Shown here: in pieces, positions 55,612 to 63,331 of the stretch
How the letters are laid out: each line of letters opens with the position of its first letter
Position numbering within the stretch: the first letter of the stretch is position 1
Assembly: GCF_002233755.1 (NCBI RefSeq)
Contig: NZ_NIFO01000004.1
Span: 186,001 to 250,000, forward strand
Direction of reading: 5' to 3'
Origin: Acinetobacter piscicola
GTDB lineage: Bacteria; Pseudomonadota; Gammaproteobacteria; Pseudomonadales; Moraxellaceae
DNA length: 64,000 nt
Program-made: the position numbers and the translations under genes
Notes under the pieces: generated by a model
Told to the model about the DNA's origin: nothing
Database searches by the model: none
What the model saw: the letters and a program-made list of their open reading frames with translations, nothing else

Positions 55612-56487
55612 ATGAATACTTTAACCCAAGAACTTGTTGAATTATTAACGCTTGAAAAATTAGAAGAGCACATTTTTCGTGGTCAAAGTCGAAACTTGGT
55701 TGGTAAACGTGTTTTTGGTGGACAAGTTCTCGGGCAAGCGCTGATGGCAGCATCATACACAGCAGATCGACCTGTAAATTCATTACACGCTTACTTTTTG
55801 TATGGTGGTGATGTCAATGCACCGATTATTTATGAAGTTGATCGTTTACGTGATGGTAAAAGCTTTTTAAGCCGTCAAGTTCGTGCTATACAACATGGGC
55901 GTACTATATTTTCAGCGATGGTGTCTTTTGCTTCACCAGAAGAAGGTTTGAATTACCAAATCAGTGAGCCAGAATATCCTGCGCCAGATGAGTTAAAGTC
56001 TGAGCAAGAATTAAAAGAAAACTTGATTAACTTTATCCCTGAAAATATTCGTGCAGCATTTATGCGTCCACGTCAGGTGGATATCAAGCCGATTAATATT
56101 GGTAATCCATTTCAACCACAACCTGAAGCGCCATCCAATGCGTTGTATATGAAAACCTATGGTGAATTGCCTAAACATTTGGCTGATAATGTTGCTTTGA
56201 ACCAAGCGATTGTGGCGTTCTATTCAGATTATTCATTTATGGTGACAGCGTTACGCCCACACGGTATCAATTATCTTACGCCAAGTGTTCAAATTGCCAG
56301 TATAGATCATGCGATGTATTTCCATAAGCCAGTGAAAGCAGATGAATGGATGCTCTACGATATGGATGCAACCGTAACGGCAAGCTCTCGTGGGCTCAGT
56401 CATGGACGGATGTGGCAAAATGGAGAGCTAGTGTGTAGTACGGTGCAAGAGGGTTTGATGCGTATGCGTGAGATTGAAACGCAATAA
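55612..56487 (+). CDS. tesB: Acyl-CoA thioesterase II TesB
   Basis: 291 residues, double hot-dog fold. First half: FRGQSRNLVGKRVFGGQVLG and QALMAASYTADRPVNSLHAY. Second half holds the catalytic Asp in IASIDHAMYFHKPVKADEWM, then SSRGLSHGRMWQNGELVCST and the Gln in VQEGLMRMREIE. It hydrolyses medium/long acyl-CoA to free fatty acid and CoA. Divergent from plsB, another acyl-CoA user. Confidence 0.96.
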   Translation: MNTLTQELVELLTLEKLEEHIFRGQSRNLVGKRVFGGQVLGQALMAASYTADRPVNSLHAYFLYGGDVNAPIIYEVDRLRDGKSFLSRQVRAIQHGRTIFSAMVSFASPEEGLNYQISEPEYPAPDELKSEQELKENLINFIPENIRAAFMRPRQVDIKPINIGNPFQPQPEAPSNALYMKTYGELPKHLADNVALNQAIVAFYSDYSFMVTALRPHGINYLTPSVQIASIDHAMYFHKPVKADEWMLYDMDATVTASSRGLSHGRMWQNGELVCSTVQEGLMRMREIETQ

Positions 56488-56526
56488 ACTTGAATGATCG
56501 ACGTATTAAAGCTATCTAAACAGGTT

Positions 56527-56742
56527 AATGCTGAGCAGTTAAGAGTAATTTAGTGATTACTCATTTAAGAATCTCCCCTAACCCTGAGCCATATATGGCG
56601 CAAGGCAAAAGAGGGGGAACAATTGAGAATCTAAAATAATTTTGAATTCCTTGCGCAGCAGTGCTGCTCATCCCTCCTTTATCAAAGGTGAGGAGCATGC
56701 TCCGCAAGGGGAGGATTTAAAAAAGCTTAACTGGCTGGCATT
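56527..56742 (+). mobile_element. 216-bp MITE-like element, copy A
   Basis: Terminal inverted repeats AATGCTGAGCAGTTAAG (56527-56543) and CTTAACTGGCTGGCATT (56726-56742) match with three mismatches. Inside are a CTCCCCTAACCCTGAGCCAT word with ATATGGCGCAAGGC, a GAATTCCTTGCGCAGCAGTG segment, the CCCTCCTTTATCAAAGG hairpin and GGGGAGGATTTAA. No coding capacity. A second copy lies in inverted orientation at 58165-58377. TAAACAG occurs just outside both ends (56517 and 56747), possibly a remnant of a target duplication. It fills most of the 370-base gap between tesB and the symporter gene. Confidence 0.8.
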
Positions 56743-56857
56743 GATTTAAACAGATGGCTTTTTTATTTTTGAACTAAGCTGATCACAAAATAATGCTCGA
56801 TTCTATGTAACTTCAATGGCATATTGCAAAATACTCGAAATAAAACAGTAAGCAAAA

Positions 56858-58096
56858 ATGAGCCTAAATACGCAAATTTTAATTGCCGCCATTCTAGGGG
56901 TTGGGTTTGGTTTTTTACTCAATCAATTTCCCAATACTCAGTTTTTTGAAGCCAGTATTTATGGCCTAGGCATTGCCAGTAGCATTTTTATTGGCTTGTT
57001 GAAGATGCTTCTTGTTCCTTTGATTTTTAGTTCGATTGTGGTGGGCGTTTCGAATTTACAAGCAGGCGGGCAACTGAGTCGCACTTGGAAAATTACCTTA
57101 GCCTGCTGCGTTACGACAACGACCTTGGCGCTGATTTTAGGGATTAGTTGTGCGCATTTATTTGATGTTGGAAAGGGTGTTGATATTACGCTTTTTCAGG
57201 ATGTAATGAATCAACATCAAAGTCCCGATACGTTGACAGCTTCATCATTCTTTACCAATTTTATTCAAAATACACTCATTAACCCATTCAAGGCTTTTGC
57301 AGAAGGTAATGTACTCGCCGTAGTGGTTTTTGCCTTATTGCTTGGTGTGGCATTGGTCAAAGGTGGTGAGCGGTTTAGCAGTATTCGTAAACTCAGTACG
57401 CAATTTTTTGAAGTGATGATGATGATGGTTGGGTGGGTGATGAAACTCGCACCAATCGGTATTTTTGCATTATTGGCAAAATTAATTTCGACAGAAGATA
57501 TTTCTATTCTGAGTCGTTTAGCTGAGTTTGCGGCAGTGGTGACTGGAACGACTATTTTCCACGGGGCTGTGGTTTTACCTTTATTGTTGTGGATTTTTGG
57601 GCGAATGAGTCCGATCACCTTTTTTAGAGGGGCGAGAGCGGCTTTAATTACTGCCTTTGCAACCAGTTCTAGTTCAGCAACCATGCCACTTTCGATGAAG
57701 TGTGCGCAGGAAAATTTAGGTGTGCGCCCTCAAACGGCAGGTTTTGTTATTCCATTGGGTACGCAATTGAATATGGATGGTACTGCGCTTTATGAAGCTG
57801 CGGCGGCACTGTTTATTGCAAATTTGATGGGACTTGATTTGAGTTTAGGACAGCAAGTCATTGTGTGTTTGACCGCAATGATTGCGTCATTGGGTGCGCC
57901 AGGAATCCCAAGTGCTGGTATGGTGACCATGATTATGGTTTTACAATCTGTGGGTTTACCTGCGGAAGCAATCGCTATTTTATTACCGATAGACCGTTTG
58001 CTCGATACTGTACGAACAGTGGTGAATGTTCAGGGTGATATGATGATAAGTGTTGTTGTAGATCGTTATACCAAAGACATGGGATCACCGAGTTAG
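56858..58096 (+). CDS. Dicarboxylate/amino acid:cation symporter (DAACS/GltP family)
   Basis: 412 residues. Eight helices plus two re-entrant loops are implied by FATSSSSATMPLSMKCAQEN (serine-rich HP1 tip), the NMDGT-containing motif PLGTQLNMDGTALYEAAAAL and the HP2 tip LGAPGIPSAGMVTM; IDRLLDTVRTVVNVQGD lies near the end. These bind sodium/proton and dicarboxylate or acidic amino acid. The exact substrate (glutamate, aspartate, succinate) cannot be told. The gene is bracketed by inverted copies of the ~215-bp element. Confidence 0.93.
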   Translation: MSLNTQILIAAILGVGFGFLLNQFPNTQFFEASIYGLGIASSIFIGLLKMLLVPLIFSSIVVGVSNLQAGGQLSRTWKITLACCVTTTTLALILGISCAHLFDVGKGVDITLFQDVMNQHQSPDTLTASSFFTNFIQNTLINPFKAFAEGNVLAVVVFALLLGVALVKGGERFSSIRKLSTQFFEVMMMMVGWVMKLAPIGIFALLAKLISTEDISILSRLAEFAAVVTGTTIFHGAVVLPLLLWIFGRMSPITFFRGARAALITAFATSSSSATMPLSMKCAQENLGVRPQTAGFVIPLGTQLNMDGTALYEAAAALFIANLMGLDLSLGQQVIVCLTAMIASLGAPGIPSAGMVTMIMVLQSVGLPAEAIAILLPIDRLLDTVRTVVNVQGDMMISVVVDRYTKDMGSPS

Positions 58097-58164
58097 TTTT
58101 TATTCACTAAAATATGGCTAGGCTATAAAAAAGATCTATGTAAAAAAGCAGGATTATTGATCTT

Positions 58165-58377
58165 AATGCCAGTCAGTTAAGCATTTTTAATCCTCCTCCT
58201 TGCGGAGCATACTCCTCACCTTTGAAAAAGGAGGGAGTATCTTAGATTCATACCTCATTGAATTCCTTGCACAGCAATGCTGTTCATCCCCTCTTTTGCC
58301 TTGCGCCATATATGGCTCAGGGTTAGGGGAGATTTATCAATTAGTAATAATAAAATTACTCTTAACTGATCAGCATT
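58165..58377 (-). mobile_element. 213-bp MITE-like element, copy B (inverted relative to copy A)
   Basis: Ends AATGCCAGTCAGTTAAG (58165-58181) and CTTAACTGATCAGCATT (58361-58377). Its reverse complement aligns with copy A over the ends, the CTCCCCTAACCCTGAGCCAT block and the CCCTCCTTT hairpin block, but the inner GAATTCCTTGC segment is inverted within the element. It makes up most of the 319-base gap after the symporter gene; the stretch before the next gene end has no other clear feature. Confidence 0.8.
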
Positions 58378-58415
58378 AAGATTCTTGATCCCGCTTTTCT
58401 TTTTTTATATAAGAT

Positions 58416-59360
58416 TTAAGCAACTTTAGGTAAGGCGCGTTTCGCAGCAGGTGAACTGTCTAGGTAAGCAATCGCATCTTCTGTTTTAGCTTCATGTACA
58501 GGATCATACCACGGCATTAAATAACCGAGCTGTTGTGAAACTAACCACAGTGGATGTGGCATAAGGCGATTATCTGTCTGTGCGATACTCGCCCATTCAC
58601 GCCATATCCACGGTTTATAAAATGCAGGTTTTTTATCTGCAAAGCGTGGGTCTTGTCCCATGATATGTGCAGCGCCATCAACCCATAAACCAAGTACGGC
58701 AATAATAACAATCACACTTTGATAATAACGAGAGATATAACCACCACCTAAATGGCGATATAAATCAAATGCAACAGTACGATGTTCGATTTCTTCTGCA
58801 CCGTGCCATTTCACCAAATCTAGCATGTTAGGATCTGCACCAAGCTCAGCCCATTTTTTGTTATACAGCGAATACTTACCCAGTACGCAAGTCATGTGCT
58901 CAACAGTTGCGACGATTCCTAAACGAAATAAGTCCCATTGATGATCTAAGGCTTGAGGGATTTTTATACCTAAAGGTTGATCTGCAAGTAATTTTCCAAA
59001 TAGAAAATCCATGAGGTCTAAATTACGCTGAATATCAATATTTCGTACTGTTAAATATTCTTTATTTGCAGAGACATGTGCTTGAGCATGCATTGCTTCT
59101 TGGCGAATAAAAGCACGGACATCTTGTGCTAATTTTTCATCAGTAATTTTAGGTAATACACGGTTGTAGAGTCGGCAAAACCAGAACTCACCTGCGGGAA
59201 GGATGTTATTAATTTCATTAATGAAATAACTGACAAAGGGTTGATTAGGAATCCAATCAATCGGTGTTTCTTGCCATTCAAATTTTACTTTACGCGGTTT
59301 GATTTGATACTGAATGGAAGACCCAATTTTACTGTTTTTTAATCGAGATAATAATTTCAT
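58416..59360 (-). CDS. PF10118-family metal-dependent hydrolase
   Basis: 314 residues. Two ferritin-like metal motifs: FIRQEAMHAQAHVSANKEYL near 85-105 and WHGAEEIEHRTVAFDLYRHL near 185-205, both with Glu and His ligands, plus a single hydrophobic segment VIVIIAVLGLWVDGAAHIMG. PF10118 proteins are predicted di-metal enzymes of unknown substrate. The ATG is preceded by a weak purine stretch. It lies between the engB terminator and copy B of the repeat element. Confidence 0.88.
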   Translation of the reverse strand: MKLLSRLKNSKIGSSIQYQIKPRKVKFEWQETPIDWIPNQPFVSYFINEINNILPAGEFWFCRLYNRVLPKITDEKLAQDVRAFIRQEAMHAQAHVSANKEYLTVRNIDIQRNLDLMDFLFGKLLADQPLGIKIPQALDHQWDLFRLGIVATVEHMTCVLGKYSLYNKKWAELGADPNMLDLVKWHGAEEIEHRTVAFDLYRHLGGGYISRYYQSVIVIIAVLGLWVDGAAHIMGQDPRFADKKPAFYKPWIWREWASIAQTDNRLMPHPLWLVSQQLGYLMPWYDPVHEAKTEDAIAYLDSSPAAKRALPKVA

Positions 59361-59410
59361 CGCATTGTCCTGATTTTTATTTGTAAATATTACAATTTAT
59401 CTATTCAGTA

Positions 59411-59451
59411 TAAAAAAATGTCCTAAATAGTTATTAGCAATTTAGGACATT
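59411..59451 (-). terminator. Terminator of engB
   Basis: AATGTCCTAAAT pairs perfectly with ATTTAGGACATT; on the minus strand a T-run of seven follows. It lies 58 bases after the engB stop, upstream of the next minus-strand gene. Confidence 0.88.
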
Positions 59452-59508
59452 CCAATATCAATTGGTGATGAATTTGGTCAGACAATTTCTAGGTGAGGGT
59501 GTTTTATC

Positions 59509-60363
59509 TCAATTGATCTCTTGATTATCTGCTTGGTTTGAATGATCGAGATCAATGTCAGCGGTTTCATCTAAATCAGCATCAGCTTCATCAAAATCTG
59601 CTTCTGAAGCTTCTGGAATAGAATCCATATCAAAATCTAACGTTTTATCTAAGGTGTAGTTCAGTCGTCCAGCCATAATAGATGCTAATTCTTCAAGTCC
59701 TTGTTTATTCAATGAAGAGAATAACTGGATAGAGAAATTGAGCTTCATTTTTTGTAATTGTTGTTGTACATCGAGGAGCACTTTACTCGCAGGACCTCGA
59801 TTGAGTTTGTCTGATTTAGTTAAAAGAACATGTACAAACAAATGGCGTGAATAAGCCCATTCCAACATCATCACATCAAAATGTTGTAAAGGATGGCGGA
59901 TATCCATGAGTAAAACTAAACCTTGTAAACTTTTACGATGAATCAGATAGTTTTCAAGTTCTTTTTGCCAAACAATTTTCATTGCTTCAGGTACAGCTGC
60001 ATAACCATAACCGGGTAAATCTACGAGGCGTTGGTCAGGATTGCCTAAACTAAAGAAGTTAATCATTTGTGTACGACCCGGTCGTTTTGATGCTCGGGCC
60101 AATTGCTTTTGATTTGTTAATGCATTAATTGCACTAGATTTTCCTGCATTTGAACGCCCTGCGAAAGCAACTTCATAACCTGTATCTTCAACACACAGGT
60201 TGAGTTTAGGCGCACTCATCAAGAATTCAGCTCTGCGCAACCAATTTAAAGACGAGGATGAGTACTCTGAAATCGCAGGGTCAGCTTTTTTCTCATAGCT
60301 AATTTTTTGTTTAGGGGCATTTGAGGTCTTACTGTTTTTAGACTTTCCACTGCTGCGATGCAT
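59509..60363 (-). CDS. engB: Ribosome-biogenesis GTPase EngB/YsxC with extended termini
   Basis: 284 residues versus about 200-220 typical. G domain: GRSNAGKSSAIN (G1, about 69-80), RPGRTQMINFF (G2), LVDLPGYGYA (G3), LLTKSDKLNRG (G4) and FSSLNKQG (G5). A basic Ser/Lys-rich N-terminal extension of ~45 residues precedes the core, and an acidic tail of ~45 residues (EASEADFDEADADLDETADI) follows. The GTPase assists 50S subunit assembly. The earliest ATG may be too far upstream; an in-frame ATG at residue 49 gives a more usual N-terminus. Confidence 0.93.
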   Translation of the reverse strand: MHRSSGKSKNSKTSNAPKQKISYEKKADPAISEYSSSSLNWLRRAEFLMSAPKLNLCVEDTGYEVAFAGRSNAGKSSAINALTNQKQLARASKRPGRTQMINFFSLGNPDQRLVDLPGYGYAAVPEAMKIVWQKELENYLIHRKSLQGLVLLMDIRHPLQHFDVMMLEWAYSRHLFVHVLLTKSDKLNRGPASKVLLDVQQQLQKMKLNFSIQLFSSLNKQGLEELASIMAGRLNYTLDKTLDFDMDSIPEASEADFDEADADLDETADIDLDHSNQADNQEIN

Positions 60364-60501
60364 ACTTCAACTTCAATAAACGGATGAACAAAGTGCATTA
60401 TAAAGGAAGTCGATCTTTCAAGCGAATTTTGGCAACTTTTATTGCGTAACTAAACTTAGATGTTCTTTTTTGCTTAGCTTAGATTCTTAGATAAAGTGGA
60501 T

Positions 60502-60945
60502 TTATAGGTTGAGATTTGGGATAGGCGAGTGAACTGCTTTTTGATAACTCACTGGCGCAGTTAATACGTCTGCAACGGTATATTGGTCTAAGCTTTGATA
60601 AAACTGTACAACAGCATGATCTAAAATACCTTTTAAACCGCATTGGGGACGTAAAACACAAGGCGGAGTATTACACTCGACAATCTCTGTTTCTCCTTGA
60701 AGCGTACGCACAATTTTCCCTAATCTGAAATTTAAAATTTCTTGATTTAAGCGAAGACCACCACCCTTACCACGTGAAGTAATTAACCAACCTTGTTTAC
60801 CCATAAAATGTACAATTTTAACAAGGTGATTTTGTGAAACTTGTAAATCTTCGGCAATTTCAGAAATCGTATAAGGTAAATCACGAGGCCTAGAGATATA
60901 CATTAAAATGCGTAGCGCATAGTCGGTAAATTTGTTCAGTTGCAT
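60502..60945 (-). CDS. nsrR: Nitric-oxide-sensing Rrf2 repressor NsrR
   Basis: 147 residues. Winged-helix domain MQLNKFTDYALRILMYISRP followed by ISEIAEDLQVSQNHLVKIVH. Cluster ligands C91, C96 and C102 (ECNTPPCVLRPQC) have the same numbering as E. coli NsrR, so an [Fe-S] NO sensor rather than IscR. It lies 104 bases downstream of hmp on the same strand and is likely its regulator. A single NsrR half-site, AAGATGTATT (60971-60980), lies upstream of it and could allow autoregulation. Confidence 0.93.
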   Translation of the reverse strand: MQLNKFTDYALRILMYISRPRDLPYTISEIAEDLQVSQNHLVKIVHFMGKQGWLITSRGKGGGLRLNQEILNFRLGKIVRTLQGETEIVECNTPPCVLRPQCGLKGILDHAVVQFYQSLDQYTVADVLTAPVSYQKAVHSPIPNLNL

Positions 60946-60997
60946 GTAAGCTGCTCATCTATTTAAAAAAAAGATGTATTGGGTTCTGAAAATAAAT

Positions 60998-61024
60998 AAG
61001 GCCAGTCTAACATAGACTAGCCTT
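60998..61024 (-). terminator. Terminator of hmp
   Basis: AAGG and AGTCTA pair with TAGACT and CCTT with a small bulge; on the minus strand it runs into TATTTATTTTC. It separates hmp from nsrR only partly. Confidence 0.6.
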
Positions 61025-61049
61025 ATAAAGAATGAAAGAGAAATTTGGT

Positions 61050-62258
61050 TTAAATACCAGTACCACCTGTGCCAAATGCTTCACTATGAATTTGCTCAGG
61101 TTGAATACCACGTGCAACCAGTGCTTGATGCTGTTGTTGCATAAATGGTATCGGACCGCAAAGATAGTAGTCTGCATTGGCTGGTAACAATGCTGCATCA
61201 ATAGTTGCTAAGTCTAACCGTCCAGCGACATCATAATCTTCGCCAAGAACATCGCCTTCATGAGGGAATTCGTAAGCAGTAAATGTACTTAGACGAGGGA
61301 ATTTAGTTTTTTGCTCATGAATGTGTTGTTTCATGGCATGTACTTGACTGCTACGACATGCATGAATAAAGCTAACAGGTTGTGGCATATCTAAAGTGAC
61401 CAATTGATTCAACATGGCAATCATTGGTGTTAAACCAACACCACCACTAATGAATACGTTACGTTTACTACTATCAATCAGGTAGAAGTTACCTGTTGGT
61501 GCAGATACTTCAATTTCAGCACCTTCCGCCAAGCTGTGCAAAGTGCTTGAAACCCAACCACCAGCTAAATCACCTTTTTCATCTTCACGTTTTACTGAAA
61601 TGCGTAAATAGTCAGCTTGAGGACTTGTAGAAAGGGTGTATTGACGTGGTTGTTTTAAGCCCAATTCTTCTACAAATACACGAACTGAAATATATTGGCC
61701 TGCTTCATATTTAGGTAAAGCGCCGCCATCTGCTGGTGCAAGATAGAAAGACGTGATTTCATCACTTTCTACGACTTTTTTCGCAATTTTAAAATTACGC
61801 CAACCTAACCAACTGCCTTGAGTTTGTTGATGTTGATCATAAATTGCTTTTTCAGTGCTGATAAATAGATTTGCCAATTGGCCATAAGCTTCAGCCCAAG
61901 CCGCAATCAATGGGTCTTCCATTGGAATACTGAGTACTTCACTAATTGAATGTAATAAGTTTTCACCGACAATATTATAGTCAGGAGATTGAATATTCAG
62001 GCTGACATGTTTATGTGCAATCAGTTCAACAACAGGTAATAGTACTGAAGGGTCTTCAATATTTTCAGCATAAGCTAAAACTGCACCAGCCAATGCTTGA
62101 GCTTGTGCACCACTGCGTTGATGCCCCATGTTAAAGGTTTCTTTTAATTCAGGATTATTGCCGAGCATGCGGTTATAAAAATAACCTGTCAGTGCTACAC
62201 CATTTTCACGAAGAACAGGAACAGTTGCTTTTACAAGGTCAATTTGCTGCGGAGTCAT
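61050..62258 (-). CDS. hmp: Flavohaemoglobin (nitric oxide dioxygenase)
   Basis: 402 residues. Globin domain with proximal His84 in LIAHKHVSLNIQ and the distal Tyr in TGYFYNRML; FAD domain with RQYTLSTSPQADYLRISVKR; NAD domain with ISGGVGLTPMIAMLNQL and YYLCGPIPFM. It oxidises NO to nitrate. An NsrR-type operator lies 28 bases before the start and the nsrR gene follows, so NO induction is strongly suggested. AGAGAGATCAACA precedes the ATG. Confidence 0.97.
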   Translation of the reverse strand: MTPQQIDLVKATVPVLRENGVALTGYFYNRMLGNNPELKETFNMGHQRSGAQAQALAGAVLAYAENIEDPSVLLPVVELIAHKHVSLNIQSPDYNIVGENLLHSISEVLSIPMEDPLIAAWAEAYGQLANLFISTEKAIYDQHQQTQGSWLGWRNFKIAKKVVESDEITSFYLAPADGGALPKYEAGQYISVRVFVEELGLKQPRQYTLSTSPQADYLRISVKREDEKGDLAGGWVSSTLHSLAEGAEIEVSAPTGNFYLIDSSKRNVFISGGVGLTPMIAMLNQLVTLDMPQPVSFIHACRSSQVHAMKQHIHEQKTKFPRLSTFTAYEFPHEGDVLGEDYDVAGRLDLATIDAALLPANADYYLCGPIPFMQQQHQALVARGIQPEQIHSEAFGTGGTGI

Positions 62259-62285
62259 TGTTGATCTCTCTTGGCTATCATTTAT

Positions 62286-62308
62286 AAGATGTATTTAAAA
62301 TATACCTT
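62286..62308 (-). promoter_or_regulatory. NsrR operator upstream of hmp
   Basis: A 23-base palindromic site beginning AAGATGTATTT and ending AAATATACCTT. Against the consensus AAGATGYATTT-n-AAATRCATCTT it agrees at 21 of 23 positions. It is in the promoter region of hmp, 28 bases from the start codon. Confidence 0.85.
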
Positions 62309-62469
62309 TTAAATTACATTTGCAATCTATTTTTAACATAAAACCATAAAAATTCTATGTGATTCTTTAGTCTAGTGTATTTCTTTTAGGTTAAATAAGT
62401 GTGAAATGTTTTAGAGAATGCATGAAGAACCAATTTAACAGAAAAATTTTGTAGGTTTACTTAGCCAAA

Positions 62470-62502
62470 TGGGGGATTTATCTCAGGCCTTTTGGGGGAT
62501 TT
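62470..62502. repeat. Direct repeat TGGGGGATTT x2, 23 bases apart
   Basis: Identical ten-base words at 62470-62479 and 62493-62502 in the hmp-ytfE intergenic region, about 80-110 bases before the ytfE start. They may be a regulator binding site; no known consensus was matched. Confidence 0.5.
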
Positions 62503-62581
62503 TTTCGTGATGTGAATCGGGCTAGCTTAGATTTCATACAACTCAATTTATATAATGTGTTAATCAGTGGAGATCTAAGTC

Positions 62582-63238
62582 ATGGGTATGAATCAGCAAA
62601 GTGTAGGTGAAATTGCGAGAAGTATCACTGGTGCAACAGCAGTGTTTCATAAATATAAGCTAGATTTTTGTTGTAATGGGCATTTCACATTGGAGGATGC
62701 TTGTGTAAAAAAGAAAGTGAGTATTGATGATGTGATCCATGATTTACAAACACTTATTGATCATCAAAAACAACACTCAGATCGAGTGGAGGCATTACAC
62801 ACCAATGAACTGATTGAACATATATTGGTGCGTTATCATGAAGTTCATCGTCATCAACTTCCTGAACTTATTCGATTGGCTGAACGTGTTGAAAAAGTGC
62901 ATAAGACCCATCCTGATTGTCCAACAGGATTGACAGGGCTGTTGGTGGAGATGCAACGAGAATTACTTAGTCATATGATGAAAGAAGAGCAGATTCTATT
63001 TCCAATGATTCGAGCACATCAACCTCAAGCGGTGCATCCGATAGAAATGATGCGACATGAGCATACGCTACATGGTGAAAGTTTAGAGGCGTTGGAAAAG
63101 CTTACGCATGATATTACACCACCAGCAGGTGCATGTAATACGTGGCAAGCGTTATATGTTGGATTGAATGCTTTTAAACATGATTTGATGCAACACATTC
63201 ATTTGGAAAATAATGAATTATTTATGCGAATCTCATGA
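62582..63238 (+). CDS. ytfE: Iron-sulfur cluster repair di-iron protein RIC/YtfE
   Basis: 218 residues. ScdA_N domain with C30 and C31 in YKLDFCCNGHFTLEDAC, as in E. coli YtfE, then a hemerythrin-like domain with His/Glu ligands in YHEVHRHQLPELIRLAERVE, LLSHMMKEEQILFPMI, MRHEHTLHGE and HIHLENNELFMRI. It repairs NO- or peroxide-damaged Fe-S clusters. Divergent from hmp over 323 bases; with nsrR these form a nitrosative-stress module. TATAAT (62551-62556 region) and GGAG before the ATG support the start. Confidence 0.96.
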   Translation: MGMNQQSVGEIARSITGATAVFHKYKLDFCCNGHFTLEDACVKKKVSIDDVIHDLQTLIDHQKQHSDRVEALHTNELIEHILVRYHEVHRHQLPELIRLAERVEKVHKTHPDCPTGLTGLLVEMQRELLSHMMKEEQILFPMIRAHQPQAVHPIEMMRHEHTLHGESLEALEKLTHDITPPAGACNTWQALYVGLNAFKHDLMQHIHLENNELFMRIS

Positions 63239-63331
63239 AGCTATATTTACTTAGCTTGACTTAATTGAGGAAATTTAATCATTCTGCTGAAGATGTATTG
63301 CATCATCAGCAGAAAGTTGGTGTTTATAGTA

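Noticed and set aside
63283..63313. Hairpin TCTGCTGA/TCAGCAGA between ytfE and the DUF853 gene as terminator
   Set aside because: The stem is short, the loop is long and no T-run follows on either strand; left out of the annotation.
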